DNA of 40,900 nucleotides. Source: Vibrio jasicida CAIM 1864 = LMG 25398 (GTDB taxonomy: Bacteria > Pseudomonadota > Gammaproteobacteria > Enterobacterales > Vibrionaceae). Below are positions 26,913-34,535 of this stretch, piece after piece. Each line of letters starts with the position of its first letter. Positions within the stretch are counted from its first letter, which is position 1. A model generated the notes under the pieces. That model was not told the origin of the DNA, did not search any database, and saw nothing but the letters and a program-made list of their open reading frames with translations. The DNA lies in the NCBI RefSeq assembly GCF_000400365.1, contig NZ_BAOG01000142.1, forward strand, positions 1 through 40,900. Direction: 5' to 3'. Both the position numbers and the translations under genes were made by a program.

Positions 26913-26945
26913 TTGGTTCTCCTTTGCTTATTAGCATTTTTTGCT

Positions 26946-28394
26946 TCACCACTCGAAATCGGTAATACCGCTCGACGATTGAGTAGTTTTTACTTCTGGT
27001 TGGTTGGTTGTATTAGGAGTGTCGCTTTGCTCTGACGTTGTAGGTTCAATTGACGTTGCACTTTGAGACTCCTCATTAGAGGTGTTTTGAACCTCAGGCA
27101 CAGAAACGGTTGGAATCGGCTCTGGCACTGATTGTGGTTCAGGAATTGTCTTCAGAATGGTTTGTTCTAAGTTGTCCATCCCGGTGAGTTGATTGATATG
27201 ACTCAGAACTTGGCTGTTGCCGCCTGTCATTTCTTGGAGTAGTTCTGGCAAGCTTAGATAACCCCATCGAATCGCACGCTCTAATAAGAACGGAACAGGG
27301 CTGTGTGGTTCGGTTTGTTTGAAGTAATCGGCGAGCTTTCTAAGTTCATGAAAAGCGTGGTCGCGATTTTGGATCTGACCTGCGATATTCATCGCAGTGG
27401 GTGCTGCTGGCTGGTGTGCTTCATTTGAAGGAATCGGCTCTAGCAACGGTGTCGTCGTAATTTGTTCTGCGTCTGGGTCTGATGAGGTTGGTGCAACTTC
27501 TGCATTTTCAGTTGCCTGATAGGTTGTTTCAGGAGAGTTTGATACGACGGGGGGAGCCTGAGCTTCTTCGGCAATCAATCTAAATTGATCATCCAGCGGC
27601 CATTTAGAAAACTTGTCTTCAGTGAGATAACGGATCGCGTTAATCAGTTCCGCGATGTTTTCTTTTATGAATTTAAAACTTACAGGAGTTGCATTAACGG
27701 GCTGGCACTGTTGAGCGATGGCTTGTTCTATAGCATCAAGACTTTGATAGGTTTGCGCCAAATCCATTAAGTTGTCTTGCGTGTCAGCGTTGAATAGGTT
27801 TTGCGCTTTAGTTTTGATTTCGCCAAGCGAACCGTTGCGCTCTGCGCGTAGGTAATCGCCAAAGGTGACATCGTCAATCAAGCGGATTAACTGCAAAGGC
27901 ATATACAGGGCAGTGGTATCGTGAGTTTCGCCGACAAGTTGTAGCAGAGGTTTCATCCGGAACTCGGCCCGTTCTCTAGCGATGCCAGACTCTTCTGCGC
28001 TTTTTAATTTGTCTTCAGGAAGGAACGGATTGAGCGAATCCCAAAACTGCTCCACGGTGCTTAGAAGCACTTGCGTTGCGTCGGCAAGATTTCGATAGGG
28101 AGCGTCGGTGAACAACTGACTGGTGATATACCAACCGAGCAGCTCCAAGTCTTTGCTCGACTGGGTGAGGGCGTGGTATGTCGCGGTACGCAACTGTGCC
28201 CAGTTGTCATCATTGCTTTCAAGCAGTGCTTGATCACTGGATGCATCAGGAGTTTCAACCAATTGGCGAAACGATGATTGCGCGGCATTGTAACTGTTTC
28301 TAAGTGCTCGATAGGCACTTCTATCAAGCTTCAGATAGACACCACTTGGCGAGCCATCTGTGATCGGAGCCAAAAGACTATCAATATTAACCAT
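26946..28394 (-). CDS. tssA: T6SS assembly protein TssA
   Basis: This protein of about 482 residues has the ImpA_N domain at its N-terminus, with the conserved PCGxxL-type opening represented by PITDGSPSGVYL, and a long Pro/Thr/Glu-rich linker (about 290-345). The C-terminal region has PHSPVPFLLERAIRWGYLSL, the motif shared by many TssA proteins, then a further acidic Ser/Thr-rich tail. TssA coordinates priming and elongation of the tube-sheath. The ATG at 28394 with GGA upstream is preferred to the in-frame TTG at 28400. Confidence 0.93.
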   Translation of the reverse strand: MVNIDSLLAPITDGSPSGVYLKLDRSAYRALRNSYNAAQSSFRQLVETPDASSDQALLESNDDNWAQLRTATYHALTQSSKDLELLGWYITSQLFTDAPYRNLADATQVLLSTVEQFWDSLNPFLPEDKLKSAEESGIARERAEFRMKPLLQLVGETHDTTALYMPLQLIRLIDDVTFGDYLRAERNGSLGEIKTKAQNLFNADTQDNLMDLAQTYQSLDAIEQAIAQQCQPVNATPVSFKFIKENIAELINAIRYLTEDKFSKWPLDDQFRLIAEEAQAPPVVSNSPETTYQATENAEVAPTSSDPDAEQITTTPLLEPIPSNEAHQPAAPTAMNIAGQIQNRDHAFHELRKLADYFKQTEPHSPVPFLLERAIRWGYLSLPELLQEMTGGNSQVLSHINQLTGMDNLEQTILKTIPEPQSVPEPIPTVSVPEVQNTSNEESQSATSIEPTTSEQSDTPNTTNQPEVKTTQSSSGITDFEW

Positions 28395-28595
28395 ATTCAA
28401 TCCATGAATTGTTATTTTATTAAGCCAGAAGTAAATCCGTTACTCTGGTTTCATAGTTTGTAAACTTCAGTCTAGTGAGAGTTTTCTGAAATAGCCGATA
28501 AAAATTAACTATTTAATAAAAACTAAGAGGTTGATCCAAAAAATTGGTCGGAGGAATGTGTCTATCAATATAATGCCCTGATTTATAAAGAGGTT
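28395..28595 (-). promoter_or_regulatory. Gap between PAAR and tssA with a candidate internal promoter
   Basis: About 200 AT-rich bases hold no gene. On the minus strand a -35-like TTGGAT (28534-28539) and a -10-like TTAAAT (28511-28516) are 17 bases apart, leaving a leader of roughly 110 bases before tssA. This would let tssA-to-kinase be transcribed apart from vgrG-PAAR. Both boxes match consensus only partly. No sigma-54 -24/-12 pair was found. Confidence 0.35.
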
Positions 28596-28898
28596 TTATC
28601 CCCCTATAAGGACTGTGGGCATACCGGCGACAATACTGCCACCATGTGAAGTCGTGTCTCCCATTCGGGCTGCAGGCTTATTGCTTAATAGCACGGTCGT
28701 GCTTCCCATCGCGATAGAATCCGGGGTTCCAACGCAAACACAAACATCACTCACTGTGGCAGCAGGTAAGCTACCGATCAGTACGGTTGGAGCTCCAGGA
28801 CCGGTGACCGGACCACCCACATGAGGAATTGGTGGAGTTGCTGGTGTCTGCATCGGGCATACATGCATGTCAGTGATACGAGCAGCAGGTAATGTCAT
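28596..28898 (-). CDS. PAAR spike-tip protein
   Basis: This 100-residue protein has PAAR at 4-7, PAAT at 45-48 and PAAR at 75-78, the regular repeat pattern of the family. His12, His26, Cys53/Cys55 and His85 are candidates for the zinc site that sharpens the cone. It is a bare PAAR with no C-terminal toxin domain, so any effector must bind it or VgrG from outside. It lies 23 bases after the adaptor-like gene. Confidence 0.95.
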   Translation of the reverse strand: MTLPAARITDMHVCPMQTPATPPIPHVGGPVTGPGAPTVLIGSLPAATVSDVCVCVGTPDSIAMGSTTVLLSNKPAARMGDTTSHGGSIVAGMPTVLIGG

Positions 28899-28921
28899 CG
28901 TACTTCTCCTTGTACTGCAGT

Positions 28922-29503
28922 TTATGATTGGCTATCTGAAGTGCCTTGACCGCCCGCAGCAATATTCAGAGCCATCGCGATTGCGGCTTGATAGTAAGGT
29001 TTAGTTTTGTCCCATTCGGGAAGGGCGGCTGCGTGATTGATCGCTCCCGCAGTCGCTTTCGCGTACAAAAATGGATCAGGCATAACGGGTGGAATATCTG
29101 GTGCAACGATGCTGCCAGAACCATTCCAAAATACCGCTTGAGCAAGCCAAGATGGCCCACAATTCAGTTCCAATCGATGAGAAAGATGTTCGGCTTTGCG
29201 GCGCAATTCTTCGGAGGGTGACCGCACCCAAGCCATGCAAGTTTCGACACTTTGTTTTTGAAGGGGTGACCATTCCTCATTGCGTTGATTTAAACACAAC
29301 GCTCCCCACCAGATTGCCTCCCGGACGGGTAGAGCGTGCGTCAAAAACTGAACGAGATCGTTGTAGAGCTCTTTGTCTGTAAGTGATTGAATTGCATCGT
29401 TGATGCTGGTTTCTTCGTTGAGTAGCGCTTTAGCCTCGTCACTGGCTTTGAATCTCGGTAGTATTTGCTCTGCCGTTTGGTATGGAATCTTCTTATATTT
29501 CAT
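28922..29503 (-). CDS. T6SS-associated protein of unknown function between vgrG and PAAR (DUF6931-like)
   Basis: This 193-residue cytoplasmic protein has no signal peptide or membrane segment. It carries a REAIWWG stretch at 61-67 followed by a cysteine, a pattern I recall from small proteins encoded beside VgrG and PAAR and grouped as DUF6931; the assignment is from memory and moderate. The C-terminal half has an Ala/Gly-rich helix. Its ATG overlaps the vgrG stop, and the PAAR gene follows closely, which suggests a chaperone or adaptor that loads the spike. It could also be a cargo; no catalytic motif is seen. Confidence 0.6.
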   Translation of the reverse strand: MKYKKIPYQTAEQILPRFKASDEAKALLNEETSINDAIQSLTDKELYNDLVQFLTHALPVREAIWWGALCLNQRNEEWSPLQKQSVETCMAWVRSPSEELRRKAEHLSHRLELNCGPSWLAQAVFWNGSGSIVAPDIPPVMPDPFLYAKATAGAINHAAALPEWDKTKPYYQAAIAMALNIAAGGQGTSDSQS

Positions 29504-31485
29504 TAGTTAACCTTTACAATTGCGCCTTTCACTTCACCCATTACGCCGCCATCGAATGTCGCTTTGAGGCCTGATTTAAACTCCGCACTCAAAGAGCCTT
29601 CAGCAGAGAGCGTTGTGTCCGCTTTGATGGAAATACTCAGGCCAGAAATGCTATTTGAACTGGTTGCTTCAAGCGCCGTTGTGGTGCCTGAAACCTTGTT
29701 GGCTGAAGTGGCTTTGCTGGTGACGTTGGTCCCTTCCAAATTCAGCGCGCTGCTGGCTTTGACGTCGATATTGGTTGCTTCAATGGCAATGGATGATGAG
29801 GACAGGGTTATTTTGCTTGAGCCAACTTTGAGCTCGATAGAATCGTCAGCCTCGATCGAAATCGACTTGGCTTTTTCGCTTAATGCTTCGGTTACGCTCA
29901 GCGAGTAGTTGTCTTCTGTCGACACTGATACCGCTTTGGTGACCGTCTGGCTCAATTCGCCCTTGATGGTTTCGGTTTGGTTGTTTTCAACTTCTTGCGT
30001 CAGGTCTTTGGCTGCATGAAGGTAAAGCAGTTCATTGTCTTTTTTATCATCGAAGTAGAGCTCGTTACTCTGTCCAGAAAGTTGAGTTTTGATGCCAGAC
30101 TTTGTTGTATTGGCTTCTGCGTATGGCGGTGCACTTTTGCTGTTGTAAACGCTGCCTGTGATGATTGGTCTATCTGGATCGCCGTCGATGAAAGAGACCA
30201 GAACTTCTTGCCCGGCACGCGGCACAAACTGGGCACCGTAACCACTTCCCGCAAGCATTTGTGCGACACGAACATAGCAACTGGTTTTGTCGCCACTTGC
30301 GTCTGTATCCCATTGGAACTGAATACGCACACGACCTTGTTCATCCTGATTAATATCACCAGCAGTTGAGCCAGCAACGACTGCGCTCTGTAAACCCTGA
30401 ACTGCTTGTTTTGAGCGAGGTTGAGGGTAGTGAGGAGTATCTTTTGGAATCACTTTCACTCTGGTGCTGCTCTGTGCACTTTCAGTGTATTCCACTTCCA
30501 TACTGATGACCGAAAAGTCACCAAGTTGCTCTTTGTCTAGATGGCTTGAGAGCGAGAAGTAAGAACCGAGCTCGAAGAGATCATGTTTTGCGCTGGCAAT
30601 GACACTTTGGTAATCCTGCTCAACATACTCGATTCGACGTTTGGCAAGATTGCTTGAGAGATCCGTCATGTCACCACTGATACCCAAAGTCGGGTAACGC
30701 GTGTTGGCAAGTTTAGTGTTGTTGGCAATGGTATTGCTGGAGGTTTTACTGCCGCTGGTGATGAGTTTCGTCTGCGAATAATCGTAGCTTGATAGCTCGA
30801 CACTCGCGCCATGAAAGGCAACGGTAGGGCACCAATCTTCAAGCAAAGGAAGTGAGCCTGTCGGCGTTTCCTTCATATCAAATTTTGCAGTGCTGGCTCT
30901 ATCAAATGGAGTTTGAGCATCTTGCAAAATCATAGTGTGTGAACCACTCGCATGCTCAAAATAATAATGAACGCCTTCCTCAGCGAGCAGACGAGAAACG
31001 AAGTCAAAATCCGATTCGTTATATTGCAAACAATATTCACGCTTGGTCGAAGGCATGCTGGATATTTTATAGTTTCCTTTGAAACCAGCGTTATCGAAAA
31101 TATCACTGACAATTTCTTGTGTGGATTGATTTTGATAAACCCGGAAAGAATGTGTGTGTGTTAATAACCAAAACCAAGGTTTAAGCGTTATTTCGTATTG
31201 GTGATTCTGCAAATTAGAATCCATTCCTAAATGTTGGATCAATGTCACAACTCCATTGTAGGAACGATTGAGTGTATTGCTGCCAGATTCGTTGAAATAA
31301 CGGTTTATAGTAAGGAACTGACCTAGTTGATCTTGCATGTCAAAGCCACTGGATACCAGCATTGCTTTGATTTCAAAAGGCTCTGATAAGGCTTGCTTTA
31401 TTGTTGCATTACTTATGATATGTTCTTGATTACTTGAGTCTTTTGCAGACATCAAACTAGCCGAACTGCTGTATTTATCAGCCAT
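29503..31485 (-). CDS. vgrG: T6SS spike protein VgrG (TssI)
   Basis: This 660-residue VgrG has a gp27-like base (about 1-370, including YCLQYNESDFDFVSRLL), the OB-fold gp5-like domain with GRVRIQFQWD and the FVPRAGQEVLVSF segment, and a Ser/Thr-rich beta-helical spike (about 495-650). The C-terminus ends shortly after the spike, so there is no fused effector domain. The ATG at 31485 has AAGGA upstream. It is the first gene of the T6SS run. Confidence 0.96.
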   Translation of the reverse strand: MADKYSSSASLMSAKDSSNQEHIISNATIKQALSEPFEIKAMLVSSGFDMQDQLGQFLTINRYFNESGSNTLNRSYNGVVTLIQHLGMDSNLQNHQYEITLKPWFWLLTHTHSFRVYQNQSTQEIVSDIFDNAGFKGNYKISSMPSTKREYCLQYNESDFDFVSRLLAEEGVHYYFEHASGSHTMILQDAQTPFDRASTAKFDMKETPTGSLPLLEDWCPTVAFHGASVELSSYDYSQTKLITSGSKTSSNTIANNTKLANTRYPTLGISGDMTDLSSNLAKRRIEYVEQDYQSVIASAKHDLFELGSYFSLSSHLDKEQLGDFSVISMEVEYTESAQSSTRVKVIPKDTPHYPQPRSKQAVQGLQSAVVAGSTAGDINQDEQGRVRIQFQWDTDASGDKTSCYVRVAQMLAGSGYGAQFVPRAGQEVLVSFIDGDPDRPIITGSVYNSKSAPPYAEANTTKSGIKTQLSGQSNELYFDDKKDNELLYLHAAKDLTQEVENNQTETIKGELSQTVTKAVSVSTEDNYSLSVTEALSEKAKSISIEADDSIELKVGSSKITLSSSSIAIEATNIDVKASSALNLEGTNVTSKATSANKVSGTTTALEATSSNSISGLSISIKADTTLSAEGSLSAEFKSGLKATFDGGVMGEVKGAIVKVN

Positions 31486-31531
31486 TGCATATCCTTATGC
31501 TTGAACTTTTCAATAATAAAAATTTGAAATA

Positions 31532-31560
31532 TAAATACTATTATTAATCAAATTACTCAA
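31532..31560 (-). promoter_or_regulatory. Candidate promoter of vgrG
   Basis: On the minus strand a -35-like TTGAGT (31555-31560) and a -10-like TATTTA (31532-31537) are separated by 17 bases, about 47 bases before the vgrG start. The whole 134-base divergent gap is very AT-rich, so chance matches are likely. No palindromic operator stands out there. Confidence 0.35.
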
Positions 31561-31619
31561 AAAATAGCAGTATTAGATCTTATTCGCTATTCGATTTATT
31601 AAAAGAAAAGGAGTTCTTT

Positions 31620-32510
31620 ATGGCGAGTCAAAATGCAAAAAAGATGGCGAAAGAATTTTTGCAAAATGTAGAAAAGGACAGTAAGTCATATCACAAAAGT
31701 TGGGCGAGGAAATTCGGTAATAAATACCAATCTGCAAAGAACTGGGTAAAACGTGATAAGAAAATGGTCGCGATGGATATTGCGCAAAAAGGGGTAAGGA
31801 CTGGTATCGGGATGATTCCATTTCCCGGCTCGAAAGAGGGGGCTGCCCTTTTGGAAGTTGCAGGTGGTGCCGCGCTAAAAGCCGCTTCTCGCAAAGCGTG
31901 GGAAGAAGGCTCAAAGAAAGGGGTTAAATCTCTTCTTAACAAAAAAATTGAATCTGCTCGCAAGCAACTTAAAACCAACGCGGTAGGAAAAGTCGATCAC
32001 GAGTTCTTGGCGCTTTCTGCGCGTAAGCGTGATGAACACATTCATGCGATTCGTAAGCTAGTGAAGTACGAGGTGAAGTTGTTACCAAAGCGTTCTGATG
32101 AGCTCAGTTTGCGTTTATTCAAGCTGAAAGAGGCGATCAATGAATCCCGTGTGAAACTCAACAAAACCACCATGTCTTCCACATCGGCTATCGATAACAT
32201 GCAAGCTTGGACGGAGTTCTTTTCTGCCATCAAAGAGGTGGAGCACTACCAAGCGAAATTGCGTGAAAGCCTGATTCAAGTGCAAGAGATCACTAAAGAT
32301 GTGGAGTGGTTCTTAGCGGCTTCTGAAGCAACGACTGATCAGATGAATGCACAAAACTTACCGCAACTAGAAGAAGCGTTTGACCAGATCCGCCGTAGTT
32401 ACGGCAACATCAATTCGCTGAAACAACTGCAAGATATGATGTTAGAGAGAAACCTCGTTGAATCCGGTTTGTTGGATGAAAAAGACTTAACCTACAAGCT
32501 GGTCAACTAG
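31620..32510 (+). CDS. Unrecognised 296-residue protein divergent from vgrG
   Basis: I do not recognise this protein. The first 50 residues are Lys-rich and basic, followed by a Gly/Ala-rich stretch (about 58-90, containing GIGMIPFPGSKEG) that could form an amphipathic or membrane-active helix pair. The rest (about 95-296) is charged and predicted helical, with a coiled-coil look. There is no signal peptide. A perfect AAAAGGAG precedes the ATG at 31620, and an intrinsic terminator follows. It is monocistronic and divergent from vgrG across 134 bases. Possible roles are T6SS effector, regulator or spike accessory; no immunity-like gene follows. All of this is positional inference. Confidence 0.75.
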   Translation: MASQNAKKMAKEFLQNVEKDSKSYHKSWARKFGNKYQSAKNWVKRDKKMVAMDIAQKGVRTGIGMIPFPGSKEGAALLEVAGGAALKAASRKAWEEGSKKGVKSLLNKKIESARKQLKTNAVGKVDHEFLALSARKRDEHIHAIRKLVKYEVKLLPKRSDELSLRLFKLKEAINESRVKLNKTTMSSTSAIDNMQAWTEFFSAIKEVEHYQAKLRESLIQVQEITKDVEWFLAASEATTDQMNAQNLPQLEEAFDQIRRSYGNINSLKQLQDMMLERNLVESGLLDEKDLTYKLVN

Positions 32511-32548
32511 GCAAATCCGACCGTTCGTTAGCAAATTAAACCCAAGTA

Positions 32549-32577
32549 GGGAGCTGTTGTGCTCCCAAATTCTTTTT
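32549..32577 (+). terminator. Intrinsic terminator after the unrecognised gene
   Basis: GGGAGC (32549-32554) pairs with GCTCCC (32561-32566) around TGTTGT, then AAATTCTTTTT. It isolates the orphan gene from the prp region. Confidence 0.8.
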
Positions 32578-32601
32578 AATTACTGAATTTATTGGGTTTT
32601 T

Positions 32602-32613
32602 ATTGTCGACAAT
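32602..32613. promoter_or_regulatory. GntR operator-like palindrome, site 1 (ATTGTCGACAAT)
   Basis: A perfect 12-bp palindrome centred at 32607.5, 84 bases (about eight helical turns) from site 2. I recall this motif type for PrpQ-like GntR regulators of methylcitrate genes; that link is from memory. Confidence 0.75.
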
Positions 32614-32683
32614 TTCAGCTTGCTCTTATCAAACTGAATGTTTTTCCACTCATAAATCACTCAATAACACTATACCTTAGTCT

Positions 32684-32699
32684 AAATTGTCGACAATTT
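32684..32699. promoter_or_regulatory. GntR operator-like palindrome, site 2
   Basis: AAATTGTCGACAATTT is a perfect 16-bp palindrome and the longest of the set. Its centre is 19 bases from that of site 3, so two dimers would sit side by side. Confidence 0.8.
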
Positions 32700-32701
32700 G
32701 C

Positions 32702-32731
32702 TTGATTGTCGACAATCTGATCGTCTATTTT
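32702..32731 (+). promoter_or_regulatory. Candidate promoter of the prp operon
   Basis: TTGATT (32702-32707) and TATTTT (32726-32731) are 18 bases apart, overlapping operator site 3 and about 55 bases before the regulator's start codon. The match is partial. Confidence 0.35.
32704..32717. promoter_or_regulatory. GntR operator-like palindrome, site 3
   Basis: GATTGTCGACAATC is a perfect 14-bp palindrome that overlaps a candidate -35 box (TTGATT at 32702-32707), as expected for a repressor site. Confidence 0.8.
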
Positions 32732-32747
32732 ATATTCAAGTTAACAA

Positions 32748-32759
32748 ATTGTTGACACT
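32748..32759. promoter_or_regulatory. Degenerate GntR operator-like site 4
   Basis: ATTGTTGACACT differs from the perfect core at two positions. Its centre is 43 bases (about four turns) from site 3, between the candidate -10 box and the start codon. It may be a weaker site. Confidence 0.45.
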
Positions 32760-32787
32760 TTGATTTCTAAATACGAGTGCCTTGAAT

Positions 32788-33507
32788 ATGAATACAGAAT
32801 TGAAAACTCGTCATAAAGTGATTGTCTCTGAGAAGGAGCACACTAAATCTGAATCGCTGACCGAATCGTTAGTGGAAGCGATTGTGAGTGGTGAAATTGA
32901 ACCGGGCAGTAAAATCTCAGAGCCTGAATTAGCCAAGAAATATCAGGTGAGTAGAGGTCCTTTGCGTGAAGCCATGATGCGCCTAGAAGGGCTTGGGTTG
33001 ATTGAGCGCATTCCGCATGTTGGCGCTCGTGTGATCACTTTCTCTCCAGAAAAACTCATCGAATTGTATTCCGTCCGTGAAGCATTAGAGGGCATGGCGG
33101 CAAGGCTAGCGGCTCGCTATATCACTCAAGAAGAGCTACTGAGTTTGGAAATGCTATTGTCGACACATTCCAAACATATTGATGAAGTCGAAGGATCGTC
33201 TTACTTCCACCAGCATGGTGACTTCGACTTCCATTATCGAATCATTCAAGCGAGCCGAAACAGCAAGCTTATCTCTCTGCTTTGCGACGAGTTGTACCAC
33301 TTGTTGCGCATGTATCGTTACCAATCACCACGTGCGCAATCTCGTCCTAACGAAGCACTCAACGAACACAAATTCATTCTGCAAGCGATTCGCAACCGTG
33401 ATGAAGAGCTGGCAGAAATGCTGATGAGAAGGCACATCTCAGGCAGCCGAAAACTTATCGAATTACAGATTTTACATTCTGAAAGTAAAGATAGAGAACA
33501 AGACTAG
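32788..33507 (+). CDS. GntR-family (FadR/FCD type) regulator of the methylcitrate operon, PrpQ-like
   Basis: This 239-residue regulator has an N-terminal winged helix-turn-helix (about 20-85, including ISEPELAKKYQVSRGPLREAMMRLEGLGLI) and a C-terminal FCD ligand domain (about 95-225) with a likely metal or acid site (DFHYRI, NEHKFIL, MRRHI). It is the first gene of the prp operon and the palindromes upstream lie in its own promoter, so autoregulation is likely. In the established families, such regulators repress prp genes until a methylcitrate-cycle intermediate binds. The ATG at 32788 is preferred to the in-frame TTG at 32782. Confidence 0.88.
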   Translation: MNTELKTRHKVIVSEKEHTKSESLTESLVEAIVSGEIEPGSKISEPELAKKYQVSRGPLREAMMRLEGLGLIERIPHVGARVITFSPEKLIELYSVREALEGMAARLAARYITQEELLSLEMLLSTHSKHIDEVEGSSYFHQHGDFDFHYRIIQASRNSKLISLLCDELYHLLRMYRYQSPRAQSRPNEALNEHKFILQAIRNRDEELAEMLMRRHISGSRKLIELQILHSESKDREQD

Positions 33508-33519
33508 AAGGAAATTGTC

Positions 33520-34416
33520 ATGAGCTTATCTCCGGGGGCGAAGTTCAGACTCGCCATTGAGCAAAACAACCCACTGCAGATCGTCGGCACCATTAACCCA
33601 TACTGCGCCATGATGGCGAAAAACTTGGGTCACCAAGCTATCTATTTGTCGGGTGGCGGCATCGCCAATGCATCTTACGGTTTGCCAGATCTTGGTATTA
33701 CAACATTGAACGATGTTTTGGTGGATGTAGACCGCATCAGCAACGCGTGTGATTTGCCGTTACTGGTTGATATCGATACCGGCTTTGGTGGAGCTTTTAA
33801 CATCGCACGCACTATCAAAGCGATGGAAAAAGCGGGTGCGGCGGCAGTGCACATGGAAGACCAAGTGGCGCAGAAGCGTTGTGGCCATCGTCCGAACAAA
33901 GCGATTGTTAGCCAACAAGAAATGGTCGACCGAGTAAAAGCGGCGGTGGATGCACGTAATGACGAGAGCTTTGTCATTATGGCTCGTACTGATGCGTTGG
34001 CGGTTGAAGGCATGGACAGTGCGATTGAACGTGCGATTGCATGTGTGGAAGCGGGCGCAGACATGATCTTCCCAGAGGCCATGAATCAGCTCGACCAATA
34101 TCAACAGTTCTCGGCAGCGCTCGAAGACGCGACAGGGAAGCACGTGCCAATTCTTGCCAACATTACTGAGTTTGGACAAACGCCACTATACGGCTGTGAA
34201 GAGTTAGCGAAATCCAAAGTGGACATGGTTTTGTACCCACTGAGTGCATTCCGTGCAATGAACAAAGCTGCCGAGATCGTTTACAAACACTTGCTAGAAG
34301 TTGGCAACCAAGAAGCGTTGCTTGATTCAATGCAGACACGAAAAGAGCTGTATGAGCACCTTAATTACCACGACTACGAGAATAAGTTAGACAAGCTGTT
34401 TTCGGAGGGTAAATAA
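33520..34416 (+). CDS. prpB: 2-methylisocitrate lyase
   Basis: This 298-residue enzyme of the isocitrate lyase/PEP mutase superfamily cleaves 2-methylisocitrate to pyruvate and succinate, the last step of the methylcitrate cycle. The catalytic KRCGH motif is at 119-123 (Cys121), and the Mg-binding segment with Asp84/Asp86 (VDIDTGFG) is present. Length is standard. AAGGAA precedes the ATG. It begins 12 bases after the regulator gene, so they are co-transcribed. Confidence 0.97.
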   Translation: MSLSPGAKFRLAIEQNNPLQIVGTINPYCAMMAKNLGHQAIYLSGGGIANASYGLPDLGITTLNDVLVDVDRISNACDLPLLVDIDTGFGGAFNIARTIKAMEKAGAAAVHMEDQVAQKRCGHRPNKAIVSQQEMVDRVKAAVDARNDESFVIMARTDALAVEGMDSAIERAIACVEAGADMIFPEAMNQLDQYQQFSAALEDATGKHVPILANITEFGQTPLYGCEELAKSKVDMVLYPLSAFRAMNKAAEIVYKHLLEVGNQEALLDSMQTRKELYEHLNYHDYENKLDKLFSEGK

Positions 34417-34477
34417 GGTAAACGAAGAAATAAACGGAAGCCCAAGAAAAGAATCTCTAATCCAATAACGTGAAAAT

Positions 34478-34519
34478 TGTCTGATTCAAAAGAGCCCATT
34501 TAGAGAGCCAAATCAGACA
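34478..34519 (+). other. Nine-bp inverted repeat between prpB and prpC
   Basis: TGTCTGATT (34478-34486) and AATCAGACA (34511-34519) are perfect complements around a 24-base loop, ending just before the prpC SD. It may fold in mRNA and affect prpC translation, or be a processing site. There is no U-run. Confidence 0.5.
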
Positions 34520-34535
34520 GAAAAGGAGTTCAACA

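Noticed and set aside
28395..28595. Possible sigma-54 promoter before tssA
   Set aside because: No GG-N10-GC element at -24/-12 was found on reading the gap.
29503..31485. VgrG as an evolved VgrG with a toxin domain
   Set aside because: The protein ends right after the beta-helical spike region, leaving no room for a C-terminal domain.
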